A stretch of DNA of 64,000 nucleotides from Saccharopolyspora_C sp047200635 (GCF_047200635.1 NZ_JBJZOI010000008.1:62001-126000); one strand, 5' to 3'. Positions 32,329 to 41,265 are shown, numbered from the stretch's first letter. The notes: generated from the letters alone by a model not told the origin. Numbers and translations: made by a program.

Positions 32329-34188
32329 TCAGACCGCCACGTCGGTCGGCTCGTCGGCGCGCTGCTGCGCGGCGAACACGCTGGCGCCCTGGTCGGCGCG
32401 GCCGACAGCGCGCCGGAAGGTGGCGAACAGTTCGCGTCCGGTGCCGTGCTGCGCCGCCGGAGCGCCGGGAGCCGGCTCGCGGGAGGCGAACTCCTCGTTG
32501 CCGACGAGCACCTCCAGGGTTCCCTGGTCGGCGTCGAGCCGGATCATGTCGCCGTCGCGCACCCGCGCCAGCGGCCCGCCCGAGGTGGCTTCCGGGGTGA
32601 CCTGGATGGCGGCGGGGATCTTGCCGGACGCCCCGGACATCCGCCCGTCGGTGACCAGCGCGACCTGGTGGCCGCGATCCATGAGCACTCCCAGCGACGG
32701 GGTGAGCCCGTGCAGCTCGGGCATCCCGTTGGCCTGCGGCCCCTGGTTGCGGATGACGACCACGACGTCCTGGTTCAGCTCACCGGCGCGGAAGAGCTCG
32801 GTGAACTCGTGCTGGTCCTCGAAGACCCGGGCGGGGGCGGTGACGACCCGGTTCTCCGGCTTGACCGCCGAGACCTTGATGACCGAGCTCCCCAGGTTGC
32901 CGCGCAGCACCCGCAGCCCGCCGTCGGGGGCGAAGGCGTCCCCCACCCCGCGCAGCACGTCGGGGTCCAGGCTCTCGGCCGGGGCGTCGCGCCACACCAG
33001 CTCACCGTCCTCCAGGAACGGCTGCTGCCGGTACCGGTCCAGGCCGAACCCGGCGACGGTGTGCACGTCGGGGTGCAGCAGCCCGGCGTCGAGCAGCTGC
33101 CCCACGAGGGTCTGCACGCCTCCGGCGGCGGCGAAGTGGTTGATGTCCGCGGAGCCGTTCGGGTAGACCCGCGACAGCGAGGGCACCACGGCGGAGAGCT
33201 CGGCGAAGTCGTCCCAGGTGAGCTCGATCCCGGCGGCCGCCGCGATCGCGGGCAGGTGCAGGGTGTGGTTGGTGGAGCCGCCGGTGGCCAGCAGCGCCAC
33301 GACGCCGTTGACCAGCGCCCGCTCGTCCAGGAGCTGCCCGATCGGGGCCTGTTCGGAGCCCTTCGCGAGTGCCACGACCTGCCGCGAGGCCTCCTCGGTG
33401 AGCGCCCGGCGCAGCGGGGTCCCGGGGGCGACGAAGCTGGAGCCCGGCAGGTGCAGTCCCATCACCTCGACGACGAGCTGGTTGGAGTTCGCGGTGCCGT
33501 AGAAGGTGCAGGTGCCGGGGGAGTGGTACGAGGCCGACTCGGCTTCGAGCAGCTCTTCGCGGGTCGCCCTGCCCTCGGCGAACAACTGCCGGATCCGGCT
33601 CTTCTCGTTGTTGGGCAGGCCGGAGGCCATCGGCCCGGCGGGCACCAGGATCGTCGGCAGGTGTCCGAAGGCGAGCGCGCCGATGAGGAGGCCGGGCACG
33701 ATCTTGTCGCAGACCCCGAGCAGCAGCGCCCCGTCGAACATCTCGTGCGAGAGCGCCACCCCGGTGGCCATCGCGATCACGTCGCGGGAGAACAGGGAGA
33801 GCTCCATCCCGGTCCGTCCCTGGGTGATCCCGTCGCACATCGCGGGGACCCCGCCCGCGAACTGGGCGACGCCACCGGCCTCGCGGACCGCGTCCTTGAT
33901 CTGCTCGGGGTACGCGGCGTAGGGCTGGTGCGCGGAGAGCATGTCGTTGTAGGCGGACACGATGGCCACGCCGGGCTTGGTCTCGCCGCGCACCGCGATC
34001 CGATCCGCGCCGCTGCACGCCGCGAACCCGTGGGCGAGGTTGCTGCAGGGCATCCCGGACCGGACTGGACCCTCGCCCGCCGCCGCGGCGATGCGGTCGA
34101 GGTACTCGCGCCGGGTCCGCTCGCTGCGGTGCGCGATGCGCTCGGTGACCTGCCGCACGACGGGGTGGATGGCCGCTTGCGTCGCCAT
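32329..34188 (-). CDS. edd: 6-phosphogluconate dehydratase (Entner-Doudoroff)
   Basis: A 619-residue member of the IlvD/Edd family that dehydrates 6-phosphogluconate to KDPG. Iron-sulfur cluster Cys lie in GMPCSNLAHG, VPAMCDGITQG and GVCDKIVPG; the C-terminal half has TDGRMSGASGKIP typical of Edd. Length fits Edd (about 600-610) rather than the shorter IlvD. ATG 34188 is preceded by a perfect AGGAGG at 6 nt spacing. With eda it completes the two specific steps of the pathway; zwf and pgl are not in the window, so glucose or gluconate entry is not defined. Confidence 0.96.
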   Translation of the reverse strand: MATQAAIHPVVRQVTERIAHRSERTRREYLDRIAAAAGEGPVRSGMPCSNLAHGFAACSGADRIAVRGETKPGVAIVSAYNDMLSAHQPYAAYPEQIKDAVREAGGVAQFAGGVPAMCDGITQGRTGMELSLFSRDVIAMATGVALSHEMFDGALLLGVCDKIVPGLLIGALAFGHLPTILVPAGPMASGLPNNEKSRIRQLFAEGRATREELLEAESASYHSPGTCTFYGTANSNQLVVEVMGLHLPGSSFVAPGTPLRRALTEEASRQVVALAKGSEQAPIGQLLDERALVNGVVALLATGGSTNHTLHLPAIAAAAGIELTWDDFAELSAVVPSLSRVYPNGSADINHFAAAGGVQTLVGQLLDAGLLHPDVHTVAGFGLDRYRQQPFLEDGELVWRDAPAESLDPDVLRGVGDAFAPDGGLRVLRGNLGSSVIKVSAVKPENRVVTAPARVFEDQHEFTELFRAGELNQDVVVVIRNQGPQANGMPELHGLTPSLGVLMDRGHQVALVTDGRMSGASGKIPAAIQVTPEATSGGPLARVRDGDMIRLDADQGTLEVLVGNEEFASREPAPGAPAAQHGTGRELFATFRRAVGRADQGASVFAAQQRADEPTDVAV

Positions 34189-34270
34189 TCGTCGCCTCCT
34201 GACGCCTCTTCTGCTGTGCTTGCGCACGAGGGCGACGACGCTGGCGCCTCTTCTCTGCGTGACGACAGCC

Positions 34271-34298
34271 ACACTAACGGGTGTGATTCGGAAATCAA
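34271..34298 (-). promoter_or_regulatory. Promoter of edd-eda
   Basis: On the minus strand TTGATT (34298-34293), 16 nt, TAGTGT (34276-34271). It predicts a leader of about 75 nt before edd. Confidence 0.55.
34284..34297. promoter_or_regulatory. Inverted repeat over the edd -35 region
   Basis: TGATT-CGGA-AATCA: two 5-bp arms around 4 bp that overlap the -35 hexamer and spacer. The position suits a repressor of edd-eda; none is encoded alongside. Confidence 0.35.
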
Positions 34299-34670
34299 AA
34301 CCGATCCAGAATTCGTTGCGAGTGTGAACGCGGGATGGCGGACTGATGACGAGCCGCGACGGGCGTCCGTTCGAGCCGCTGGACTCCGGACTCGGCCTCG
34401 ACGCCGAGCGGCGCGGGTCCGGGGCCGTCGGCCGGGGCAGGAGGAGGTCCTGAGGTCTTCTTCGGCGCCCGGGCCCGTGCGCACCGCGTGACGGTGGCAT
34501 TGCCGGAATGCCGCGCCCGCGTTGCGATGATCGTTCGGGCGAAGGGCCCAGCGCGCGGGGTCGACGCGTTCTCCGGACACCATTCGTGCTTCGCGGAACT
34601 GATTCCGGAATCGCGGTTCCGTGCGCATTCCGCGGCGATCAACGGGATCACCGAGTGGCAGGATGGGCGC
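34299..34670. other. Intergenic stretch between edd and the one-lobe binding protein
   Basis: No convincing gene. A 35-codon frame (34346-34453) has no ribosome site and an Arg/Gly-rich product. The right half carries several TTCCGGAAT-like runs (GCCGGAATGCC, TTCCGGAATCG) but no clear promoter for the gene at 34671. Confidence 0.5.
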
Positions 34671-35306
34671 ATGCGCACGGATGTGGTGGCAGCGGTTCTG
34701 GTGAGCGCGATCGGACTGGCCGGGTGTTCATCGGCGGAGTCCCCGGAACCCGCGGGGCGGCCCGCGCCCCCGCCCCCGGTCGCCCCGCCCGCTCCGGTGA
34801 ACCCACCCGCTCCGGTGGCCCCACCGCCCCCGGTCGCCCTGGACACCTCGCCGGTGCTGGAGGAGATCCAGCAGCGGGGAACGCTGCTGGTGGGCGTGCG
34901 CGCCGACGCGCCCGGGTTCGCCGCCCGCGACGGCGCCGGCGGCTACCGGGGATTCGACGTGGAGATCGCGAAGCTGCTCGCGCGGGGCATCGGCCTGAAC
35001 CCCGACACCCAGGTGTCCTACCGGATGTTGCCGCCGACCCTGCGCGCCGACGCGCTCGCGGGGGGCAGCGTGGACCTGCAGGTCGGCGGAATCGAACCGG
35101 GCTCGCCCGGCTTCACCGCGATCGGTCCGTACGCGATCACCGGGGACGGCGCGGAGCTCTACCTGGCGGTCAGGTCGGGTGATGACGTGCTGGTGGAACG
35201 GCTCACCGAGGTGCTCGACCGCGCGGTGCGCGACGGCGGCTGGCAGCGCGCGTACGACACCACGCTGGCCCCGGCTGGGGTGCGGGCCCACCCCGCTCCG
35301 CGTTGA
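34671..35306 (+). CDS. Lipoprotein with a single-lobe amino-acid-binding-protein domain
   Basis: A 211-residue lipoprotein (signal VSAIGLAGC, Cys19) with a Pro/Val/Ala-rich linker (about 24-58). The rest resembles family 3 solute-binding proteins (GTLLVGVRADAPGF, YRGFDVEIAKLLARGIG, then the C-terminal helix VLVERLTEVLDRAVRDGGWQ in parts). The segment that normally forms the second lobe, about 90-100 residues, is missing, so lobe 1 runs straight into the closing C-terminal helix. A normal Venus-flytrap site cannot form. It lies convergent and 18 nt from gluD. ATG 34671 has AGGA at 7 nt. Confidence 0.75.
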   Translation: MRTDVVAAVLVSAIGLAGCSSAESPEPAGRPAPPPPVAPPAPVNPPAPVAPPPPVALDTSPVLEEIQQRGTLLVGVRADAPGFAARDGAGGYRGFDVEIAKLLARGIGLNPDTQVSYRMLPPTLRADALAGGSVDLQVGGIEPGSPGFTAIGPYAITGDGAELYLAVRSGDDVLVERLTEVLDRAVRDGGWQRAYDTTLAPAGVRAHPAPR

Positions 35307-35324
35307 GCGAGGCGGGCCCGCGGC

Positions 35325-36185
35325 TCATTCCCCGGCGTCGGCCGCGGCGACCGGCGCGTTCGCGGTCTTGCGGCCCTGGCTGAGCCTGCGCTCGGTGAAC
35401 ACCGCGACCCGGCTCAGCGCGTAGTTGATCAGAATGAAGATCACGCCGATGATGAGGTAGGTCTGGATCGGGTTGTTCAGGTTCTGGATGATGATCTGAC
35501 CCTGCCGGACCGTGTCCGCGTACGAGATGATGAAGCCCAGCGAGGTGTCCTTGACGACCACGACGAGCTGGCTGATCAGCGCTGGCAGCATCGCCCGGAA
35601 CGCCTGCGGCAGCAGCACCGTGCGCAGCACCTGCGAGCGCCGCAGGCCGATCGCGTAGGCCGCTTCGCCCTGGCCGCGCGGCAGCGACAGGATCCCCGCT
35701 CGCACGATCTCGGCGATGATCACAGAGTTGTACGCGGTCAGCCCGATCACGAGGTACCAGAACACCGGCATGTCCAGGCCCAGCGAGGGCAGCACCCGGC
35801 TGGCGAAGAACACGGCGATGACCACGGGCACGCCGCGCAGCAGCTCGACCAGCCCGACCACGATCCAGCGGTACCAGGGCGCCGCGGTCACCCGCGACAC
35901 GGCCAGCAGGGTGCCGACGACCAGGGAGAACGCCATCGCCAGCGCGGCGGCCAGCAGCGTGTTCCCGAGCCCGGCGCCGAGCAGGCTCCACAACGCGGTG
36001 AACGTGGCGTCGGTGGGGTCGATCAGCGGACCCCACTTCTCCGCGGTGAGCTGGTCGTTCGCCCCGAGCGTGATCAGCACCCACGTCAGCAGCGCCAGCA
36101 GCACGGCGCCGACGACGGCGCTGAGGACCAGGGCGCGGCGCTTGGCGGCCGGCCCGGGGGCCTCGTAGAGGACGGAGTTCGTCAT
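35325..36185 (-). CDS. gluD: Glutamate-type ABC transporter permease GluD
   Basis: A 286-residue HisM-type permease with an N-terminal membrane helix, the family stretch LVELLRGVPVVIAVFF, and the ATPase-docking EAAYAIGLRRSQ. It forms the amino-acid channel with GluC. ATG 36185 overlaps the gluC stop (ATGA). The extended N-terminus and basic C-terminal tail fit corynebacterial GluD. Substrate is inferred from the complete gluABCD order. Confidence 0.92.
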   Translation of the reverse strand: MTNSVLYEAPGPAAKRRALVLSAVVGAVLLALLTWVLITLGANDQLTAEKWGPLIDPTDATFTALWSLLGAGLGNTLLAAALAMAFSLVVGTLLAVSRVTAAPWYRWIVVGLVELLRGVPVVIAVFFASRVLPSLGLDMPVFWYLVIGLTAYNSVIIAEIVRAGILSLPRGQGEAAYAIGLRRSQVLRTVLLPQAFRAMLPALISQLVVVVKDTSLGFIISYADTVRQGQIIIQNLNNPIQTYLIIGVIFILINYALSRVAVFTERRLSQGRKTANAPVAAADAGE

Positions 36186-36832
36186 CGGGCGATCGCCACC
36201 TTCCGCTCCAGGACGCCGAGCAGCAGCCCGGACGGGATCGTGATCACCAGGTAGCCGATCACCACGCCGATCAGCACCGGCAGCACGGCCTCGCCGCGCG
36301 CCGAGGTCAACGTGTCGCCGACCGCGAACAGGTCCCCGCCCACGCCGAAGGCGCCCACGATCGCCGAGTTCTTGATCATCGCGATGAACACGTTGCCCAG
36401 CGGCGGCACCACGGTGCGCACCGCCTGCGGCAGCACGATCAGGCTCAGCACCTGGCCGAACCCGAGGCCGACCGCGCGGGCGGCCTCGGCCTGGCCCGGC
36501 GGAACGGAGTTGATGCCGCTGCGGATCGCCTCGCAGACGAAGGCGGAGGTGTAGAGGGCCAGCCCGATGGTGCCGAACCAGAAGTACGAGCCGTTCAGGC
36601 CCAGTTCGGGAAGCCCGAAGGCCATGAAGAACAGCACCACGGTCAGCGGGCAGTTGCGGAACGTGGTGACCCAGGCGGTGCCGGTCGCGCGCAGCGGGGG
36701 CAGCGGGGCCACCCGGAACGCGGCGATCAGGGTGCCCAGGACCAGTGCCAGCACGCCCGAGTACAGGCAGATCTGCAGCGTGCGCAGCAGCCCGTTCAGG
36801 TAGAGCGGCAGGTTGTCGGTGATGACGTGCAC
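36182..36832 (-). CDS. gluC: Glutamate-type ABC transporter permease GluC
   Basis: A 216-residue permease with five hydrophobic segments, TFRNCPLTVVLFF and the EAA loop EAARAVGLGFGQVL. It partners GluD. GTG 36832 is 75 nt downstream of the gluB stop, with a 10-bp hairpin between. The end overlaps gluD. Confidence 0.92.
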   Translation of the reverse strand: MHVITDNLPLYLNGLLRTLQICLYSGVLALVLGTLIAAFRVAPLPPLRATGTAWVTTFRNCPLTVVLFFMAFGLPELGLNGSYFWFGTIGLALYTSAFVCEAIRSGINSVPPGQAEAARAVGLGFGQVLSLIVLPQAVRTVVPPLGNVFIAMIKNSAIVGAFGVGGDLFAVGDTLTSARGEAVLPVLIGVVIGYLVITIPSGLLLGVLERKVAIAR

Positions 36833-36870
36833 GGTTCTCTCCGGCTCTGCGGACAGGGGGAGGCATGGAA

Positions 36871-36895
36871 GAGGGGCGCCTGTTCGGCGCCCCTC
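36871..36895 (-). terminator. Hairpin between gluB and gluC
   Basis: Perfect 10-bp stem GAGGGGCGCC / GGCGCCCCTC with a 5-nt loop, 12 nt after the gluB stop. Such partial terminators often raise binding-protein output over the permeases. Confidence 0.6.
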
Positions 36896-36907
36896 ACCGG
36901 AATGCGA

Positions 36908-37801
36908 TCAACTGCAGGGGTCCAGCTGCGGCAGCGTCGGTGCCTGCGGCGACACCTTGCCCGCGGTGGCCTGCCAGGCCTTCTCGTAGGTCCCGTCACC
37001 GGCGGCGGTGGTGAGCGAGTCGTCGATGAACCGGCAGAACGCCACGTCGCCCTTCTTGATGCCGATGCCGTAGGGCTCCGAGGTGAACTGCTTGTCGACG
37101 AGCTTGAACTTGCCGCCGCCGTTCTCGACCAGGCCCATCAGGATCACGTTGTCCGTGGTCACGGCCTGGACCTGGCCGGTGCGCAGCGCGTCGGCGCACT
37201 TCGAGTAGACGTCGAAGAGCGTGAGGTTCTGCGGGTCGACGTACTTCTTGATCTCCTCGGCCGGGGTGGAGCCGGTGACCGAGCAGACCTTCGCCCCGGT
37301 CGCGCGCAGCGAGTCCGGTCCGGTGATCTCGGTGTTGTCCGCCGCGACCATCAGGTCCTGGCCCGCCTCGTAGTACGGTCCGGCGAAGCTGATCCGCTCG
37401 CGGCGCTTCTCGTTGACCGTGTAGGTGGCCACGACCATGTCGACGCGGCCCTGCTCGATGATCTCCTCGCGGGTCTTGCTCGGCGCCTCGACCCACTCGA
37501 TCTGGTCGGGGGACAGGCCCAGCTTCGCCGCGACGATCTTGCCGATCTCGACGTCGAAGCCCTGCGGGGTGCCGTCCAGGCCCTTGAGGCCGAACAGCGG
37601 CTGGTCGAACTTGGTGCCGATGCGGATCTTGCCGCCCTGCTGGAGGTCGGCCATCGTGGTGCCGGGCTCGAACTTGGCGCCGGTGTCGACCGGGATGTCG
37701 GTGCCGCCCGCGAGCTGGTTGCCCCCGCCGCCTCCGCAGGCCGTCAGCGCCAGCGCCAGCGATGCCACCAGCACGCCCCAGCGCATGTTCCGCGCGTTCA
37801 T
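36908..37801 (-). CDS. gluB: Glutamate-binding lipoprotein GluB
   Basis: A 297-residue family 3 solute-binding lipoprotein (signal LVASLALALTAC, Cys22, then GGGGG). Both lobes are present: KIRIGTKFDQPLFGLKGLDG and GFDVEIGKIVAAKLG in lobe 1, YTVNEKRRERISFAGPYYEAGQ with the ligand-contacting Arg in the hinge, and KVCSVTGSTPAEEIKKY in lobe 2. It captures glutamate or a similar amino acid outside the membrane. ATG 37801 has GAGGGG at 8 nt. Confidence 0.93.
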   Translation of the reverse strand: MNARNMRWGVLVASLALALTACGGGGGNQLAGGTDIPVDTGAKFEPGTTMADLQQGGKIRIGTKFDQPLFGLKGLDGTPQGFDVEIGKIVAAKLGLSPDQIEWVEAPSKTREEIIEQGRVDMVVATYTVNEKRRERISFAGPYYEAGQDLMVAADNTEITGPDSLRATGAKVCSVTGSTPAEEIKKYVDPQNLTLFDVYSKCADALRTGQVQAVTTDNVILMGLVENGGGKFKLVDKQFTSEPYGIGIKKGDVAFCRFIDDSLTTAAGDGTYEKAWQATAGKVSPQAPTLPQLDPCS

Positions 37802-37865
37802 CTCGGATTCCCCTCTCTGGATGTGAACCGCTCGACGCCCCGCGGGATGCGCGGGGACCGCGAGG

Positions 37866-38621
37866 TCAGTGGGTGAGGATCTTGCTCAGGAAGTCCTGCG
37901 CGCGGGCGCTCTCCGGCTCGTCGAAGAACCGACTCGGCGTGGAGTCCTCGACGATGCGGCCGTCCGCCATGAACAGGACGCGGTGCGCGGCGCGGCGGGC
38001 GAAGCCCATCTCGTGCGTGACCACCAGCATGGTCATGCCCTCGGCGGCGAGCCCGGCCATCACGTCGAGCACCTCGTTGACCATTTCGGGGTCCAACGCG
38101 GAGGTCGGCTCGTCGAACAGCATGACCTTGGGCTTCATCGCCAGGGCGCGGGCGATCGCGGCGCGCTGCTGCTGGCCGCCGGAGAGCTGGGCGGGGTACT
38201 TCTGCGCCTGGTTGGCGATGCCCACCCGGTCGAGCAGGGCCAGGCCCTCGCGCTCGGCGGTGGCCCTGTCCAGCTTGCGGACCTTGATGGGCCCGAGCAG
38301 CACGTTCTCCAGGATGGTCTTGTGCGCGAACAGGTTGAACTGCTGGAACACCATGCCCACGTCGGCGCGCAGCTCGGCGAGCGCGCGGCCTTCGGCGGGC
38401 AGCGGCTTTCCGTCGATCTCGATGGTTCCGGAGTCGATGGGCTCCAGCCGGTTGATCGCGCGGCACAGCGTGGACTTGCCCGAGCCGGAGGGGCCGAGCA
38501 CGACCACTACCTGGCCTGGGGGCACGGTCAGGTCGACGTCCTGCAACACGTGCAGGGACCCGAAGTGCTTGTCCACCGAGGACATGCGGATCATCGGCGA
38601 ATCCGGGGAACCGGCGGTCAT
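37866..38621 (-). CDS. gluA: Glutamate ABC transporter ATPase GluA
   Basis: The 251-residue ATPase energises the importer. Walker A GPSGSGKST, Q-loop VFQQFNLFAHKT, signature LSGGQQQR, Walker B VMLFDEPTSALD and the switch His in VVTHEMGFA are all present. ATG 38621 follows AGGA by 6 nt; GTG 38627 is an alternative. It heads gluABCD. Confidence 0.95.
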   Translation of the reverse strand: MTAGSPDSPMIRMSSVDKHFGSLHVLQDVDLTVPPGQVVVVLGPSGSGKSTLCRAINRLEPIDSGTIEIDGKPLPAEGRALAELRADVGMVFQQFNLFAHKTILENVLLGPIKVRKLDRATAEREGLALLDRVGIANQAQKYPAQLSGGQQQRAAIARALAMKPKVMLFDEPTSALDPEMVNEVLDVMAGLAAEGMTMLVVTHEMGFARRAAHRVLFMADGRIVEDSTPSRFFDEPESARAQDFLSKILTH

Positions 38622-39214
38622 GCACACTCCTAGCCCGAGGGAAGTCCGGATCTGATGGCGAAAATTTAAGCTGCCCGCCCCGATTAGTCCATATGGTGCG
38701 CGTCAACTCAGGTTGCAACTCGGTTACGCGACGACTACGAGGGATTTCCCCGATTTCTCGGAGATCGTTCCCCAGGGCTCTCAACTGCGGGTAAGTCGCG
38801 CGTCCCGGCGGGTGGAGAGCGCAGGTGGTGATCGTTCCGGGGAGTGTGGTCAATCACTTTCGGTGTCTGTCAGGTTTCCTGTTCATCCTTCCGGGTCTAT
38901 TCGAGTGCTACTCGGAGTAACTTAATGAAAGCGGCTCCGGTCCGCTCCGCGCCGAGGTATGCGCGCGGGGCCGACCCGTCGCGCGGTGCCCCCGCCGTCG
39001 CCCGCGACCGGTTCGGCCCCACCGCCCGCCGGCCCGGGCGGTTCCCGCGCGGGCGGGTGGAGCGCCGGGCTCCGGCCCGTCCCGCGCACCTCCGGGGAGG
39101 TCCTCGCAGCTCCCGAGGGGTGCGCCGGAGGCGGCGGAACCGCTCGCGCGGGTGCGCCCCGACCGCGCCCCGGGCGGCCGTCGAACGCTCCTGATCAGGC
39201 GATATGGTGGCCGG
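38622..39214. other. 593-bp intergenic region upstream of gluA and miaB
   Basis: The left part (38650-38700) is AT-rich and probably holds the gluA promoter, with a TTGACG on the minus strand at 38706-38701 but no well-spaced -10. GATCGTTCC is repeated directly at 38763-38771 and 38830-38838. A possible small Arg-rich gene sits at 38925. The far right has TATGGT (39203-39208) as the -10 of leaderless miaB. Confidence 0.5.
38925..39194 (+). CDS. Possible small arginine-rich protein
   Basis: An 89-codon frame starting MKAAPVRSAPRYARG, preceded by GGAG with ideal 7-nt spacing and by AT-rich sequence. About 29 per cent of the residues are Arg and Cys is almost absent, so it would be extremely basic and disordered. 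Such composition also arises by chance in GC-rich non-coding DNA, and its codon use includes rare AGG, CGA and GGA. No family is recognised. Confidence 0.25.
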   Translation: MKAAPVRSAPRYARGADPSRGAPAVARDRFGPTARRPGRFPRGRVERRAPARPAHLRGGPRSSRGVRRRRRNRSRGCAPTAPRAAVERS

Positions 39215-40705
39215 GTGAGCACGACGAGCGTTTCCAGGACGTATGAGATCCGCACCTACGGATGTCAGATGAACGTGCACGATTCCGAGCGGCTGTCCGG
39301 GATGCTCGAAGACGCCGGTTACGTGCGCGCCGCGAAGGACGACGACGCCGACGTCGTCGTGTTCAACACCTGCGCGGTCCGGGAGAACGCCGACAACCGC
39401 CTCTACGGCAACCTCGGTCACCTGCGCCCCGCGAAGCAGGAGCGCCCCGGGATGCAGATCGCCGTGGGCGGCTGCCTCGCGCAGAAGGACCGCGGTGAGA
39501 TCGTCCGCAGAGCGCCCTGGGTCGACGTCGTGTTCGGCACCCACAACCTCGGCTCGCTGCCGACGCTGCTCGAACGCGCGCGGCACAACGAGGAGGCCGA
39601 GGTCGAGATCCTCGAAGCCCTCGAGACCTTCCCCTCCACGCTGCCCGCGCGGCGCGAATCCGCCTACTCGGGCTGGGTCTCCGTCTCGGTGGGCTGCAAC
39701 AACACCTGCACGTTCTGCATCGTGCCCGCGCTCCGCGGCAAGGAGAAGGACCGCAGGCCCGGCGACGTGCTCGCCGAGGTGCGGGCCCTGGCCGACGAGG
39801 GCGTGCTGGAGGTGACGCTGCTCGGGCAGAACGTCAACGCCTACGGTGCCGAGTTCGGCGACCGCCTCGCCTTCGGCAAGCTGCTGCGCTCCTGCGGGGA
39901 GATCGACGGCCTGGAACGGGTCCGGTTCACCTCCCCGCACCCGCGCGACTTCACCGACGACGTCATCGAGGCGATGGCCGAGACGCCCAACGTCTGCCCG
40001 CAGCTGCACATGCCGCTGCAGTCCGGCTCCGACCGCGTGCTCAAGGCGATGCGCCGCTCCTACCGGTCGGATCGCTACCTGGGCATCCTGCGCAAGGTGC
40101 GGGAGGCGATGCCGGACGCCTCGATCACCACCGACATCATCGTCGGCTTCCCCGGGGAGACCGAGGAGGACTTCGAAGCGACCCTCCAGGTCGTCCGCGA
40201 GGCGCGGTTCAGCTCGGCGTTCACCTTCCAGTACTCCAAGCGCCCGGGAACCCCGGCCGCCGAGCTGCCCGACCAGCTGCCCAAGGAGGTCGTGCAGCGG
40301 CGCTACGACCGCCTCATCGCGCTGCAGAACGAGATGTCCTGGGAGCTGAACAAGGAGCTCGTCGGCCGCGAGGTGGAACTGCTCGTGGCCGAGGGCGAAG
40401 GCCGGAAGGACCTCGCGACCCGCAGGCTTTCGGGCCGCGCCCGCGACGGGCGGCTCGTGCACTTCCACCCCGGCGGCGCCGTGGATCGCGAGATCCGGCC
40501 CGGCGACGTCGTGCGCACCCGCGTGACCCAGGCCGCCCCGCACCACCTGGTCGCCGACGGCGAGCTCATCGCCCACCGCCGCACCCGGGCCGGCGACCAC
40601 TGGGAGGAGGGCCGCCGCCCCAAGACCTCCGGGGTCGCTCTCGGACTGCCGTCCTTCGGCGCCCCCGCCCCGCAGCCCGCGGCCGAGCAGGGGTGCGGCT
40701 GTTGA
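39215..40705 (+). CDS. miaB: tRNA-2-methylthio-N6-isopentenyladenosine synthase MiaB
   Basis: A 496-residue radical-SAM enzyme that adds a methylthio group to i6A37 of tRNA. The N-terminal domain has the three Cys of the second cluster (YGCQMN, NTCAVREN, GGCLAQ); the radical-SAM motif is CNNTCTFC; a TRAM RNA-binding domain follows near residue 380. GTG 39215 lies 6 nt after TATGGT, with no ribosome site, so it is probably leaderless. It acts after MiaA, encoded 3 kb downstream. Confidence 0.97.
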   Translation: MSTTSVSRTYEIRTYGCQMNVHDSERLSGMLEDAGYVRAAKDDDADVVVFNTCAVRENADNRLYGNLGHLRPAKQERPGMQIAVGGCLAQKDRGEIVRRAPWVDVVFGTHNLGSLPTLLERARHNEEAEVEILEALETFPSTLPARRESAYSGWVSVSVGCNNTCTFCIVPALRGKEKDRRPGDVLAEVRALADEGVLEVTLLGQNVNAYGAEFGDRLAFGKLLRSCGEIDGLERVRFTSPHPRDFTDDVIEAMAETPNVCPQLHMPLQSGSDRVLKAMRRSYRSDRYLGILRKVREAMPDASITTDIIVGFPGETEEDFEATLQVVREARFSSAFTFQYSKRPGTPAAELPDQLPKEVVQRRYDRLIALQNEMSWELNKELVGREVELLVAEGEGRKDLATRRLSGRARDGRLVHFHPGGAVDREIRPGDVVRTRVTQAAPHHLVADGELIAHRRTRAGDHWEEGRRPKTSGVALGLPSFGAPAPQPAAEQGCGC

Positions 40706-41265
40706 GCGAGGACGACCGCGAACCCCGGAATCGCCCGCGGGAAGGGGATGACGTGCAGGCCGCTGATTCGACGCACACCGATCCGAACGCCGGTCCGACC
40801 GGCGACGAGCAGGCGCGCACCGACCGCCGCGAGCTCTCCCGCGCCGAGCGCGACCTGCTCCGCCGCATCGACCCGGGCCGCACGGCGGTCACCATCGCGG
40901 CGGTGATCCTGGTGCTCATCGCCAGCTCGCTGCTGCCGTGGATCGGCTCCGCCAGCGGCGTGGAGATCCTGCTCGGCCAGGCCGACCCCGCGCTGGACGT
41001 CGGCCTGCTGCCCCGCTTGTTCTCCGTCAACGCGACCCTGGTCGGGGTGCTGCTCGGCGCGATCGCCCTGATCAGCCGCCGGTGGGCGCTGGCCTGGGTG
41101 GCCGGAATGGCGGCGATCATCGTGTCCTTCGAGGGCGTGATCGCGATCTGGTCGCGGCAGACCGCGCCCGTGGGAGGCCCCTCCTGGGGACTGGTGCTGG
41201 CCGCGCTGTGCATGATCGTCCTGGCCGTGCAGTGGCTGCGGATCGTCCTGACCCGGCCCGGCTGA
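40702..41265 (+). CDS. Conserved membrane protein (Rv2732c homologue)
   Basis: A 187-residue protein with about 55 polar N-terminal residues and four hydrophobic helices (AVTIAAVILVLIASSLLPW, LVGVLLGAIALISRRW, AWVAGMAAIIVSFEGVIAI, WGLVLAALCMIVLAVQWL). It follows miaB as Rv2732c does in M. tuberculosis; function unknown. TTG 40702 overlaps the miaB stop and has AGGGG 8 nt upstream. GTG 40693 and GTG 40753 (GAAGGGG before it) are alternatives. Confidence 0.85.
   Translation: MSEDDREPRNRPREGDDVQAADSTHTDPNAGPTGDEQARTDRRELSRAERDLLRRIDPGRTAVTIAAVILVLIASSLLPWIGSASGVEILLGQADPALDVGLLPRLFSVNATLVGVLLGAIALISRRWALAWVAGMAAIIVSFEGVIAIWSRQTAPVGGPSWGLVLAALCMIVLAVQWLRIVLTRPG

Noticed and set aside
34346..34453. 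35-codon frame between edd and the one-lobe lipoprotein gene
   Set aside because: No ribosome site, Arg/Gly-rich product and no recognisable homology.
39178..39196. TCGAACG near miaB as a LexA box
   Set aside because: Only one half-site is present; the second arm GTTCGA is missing.
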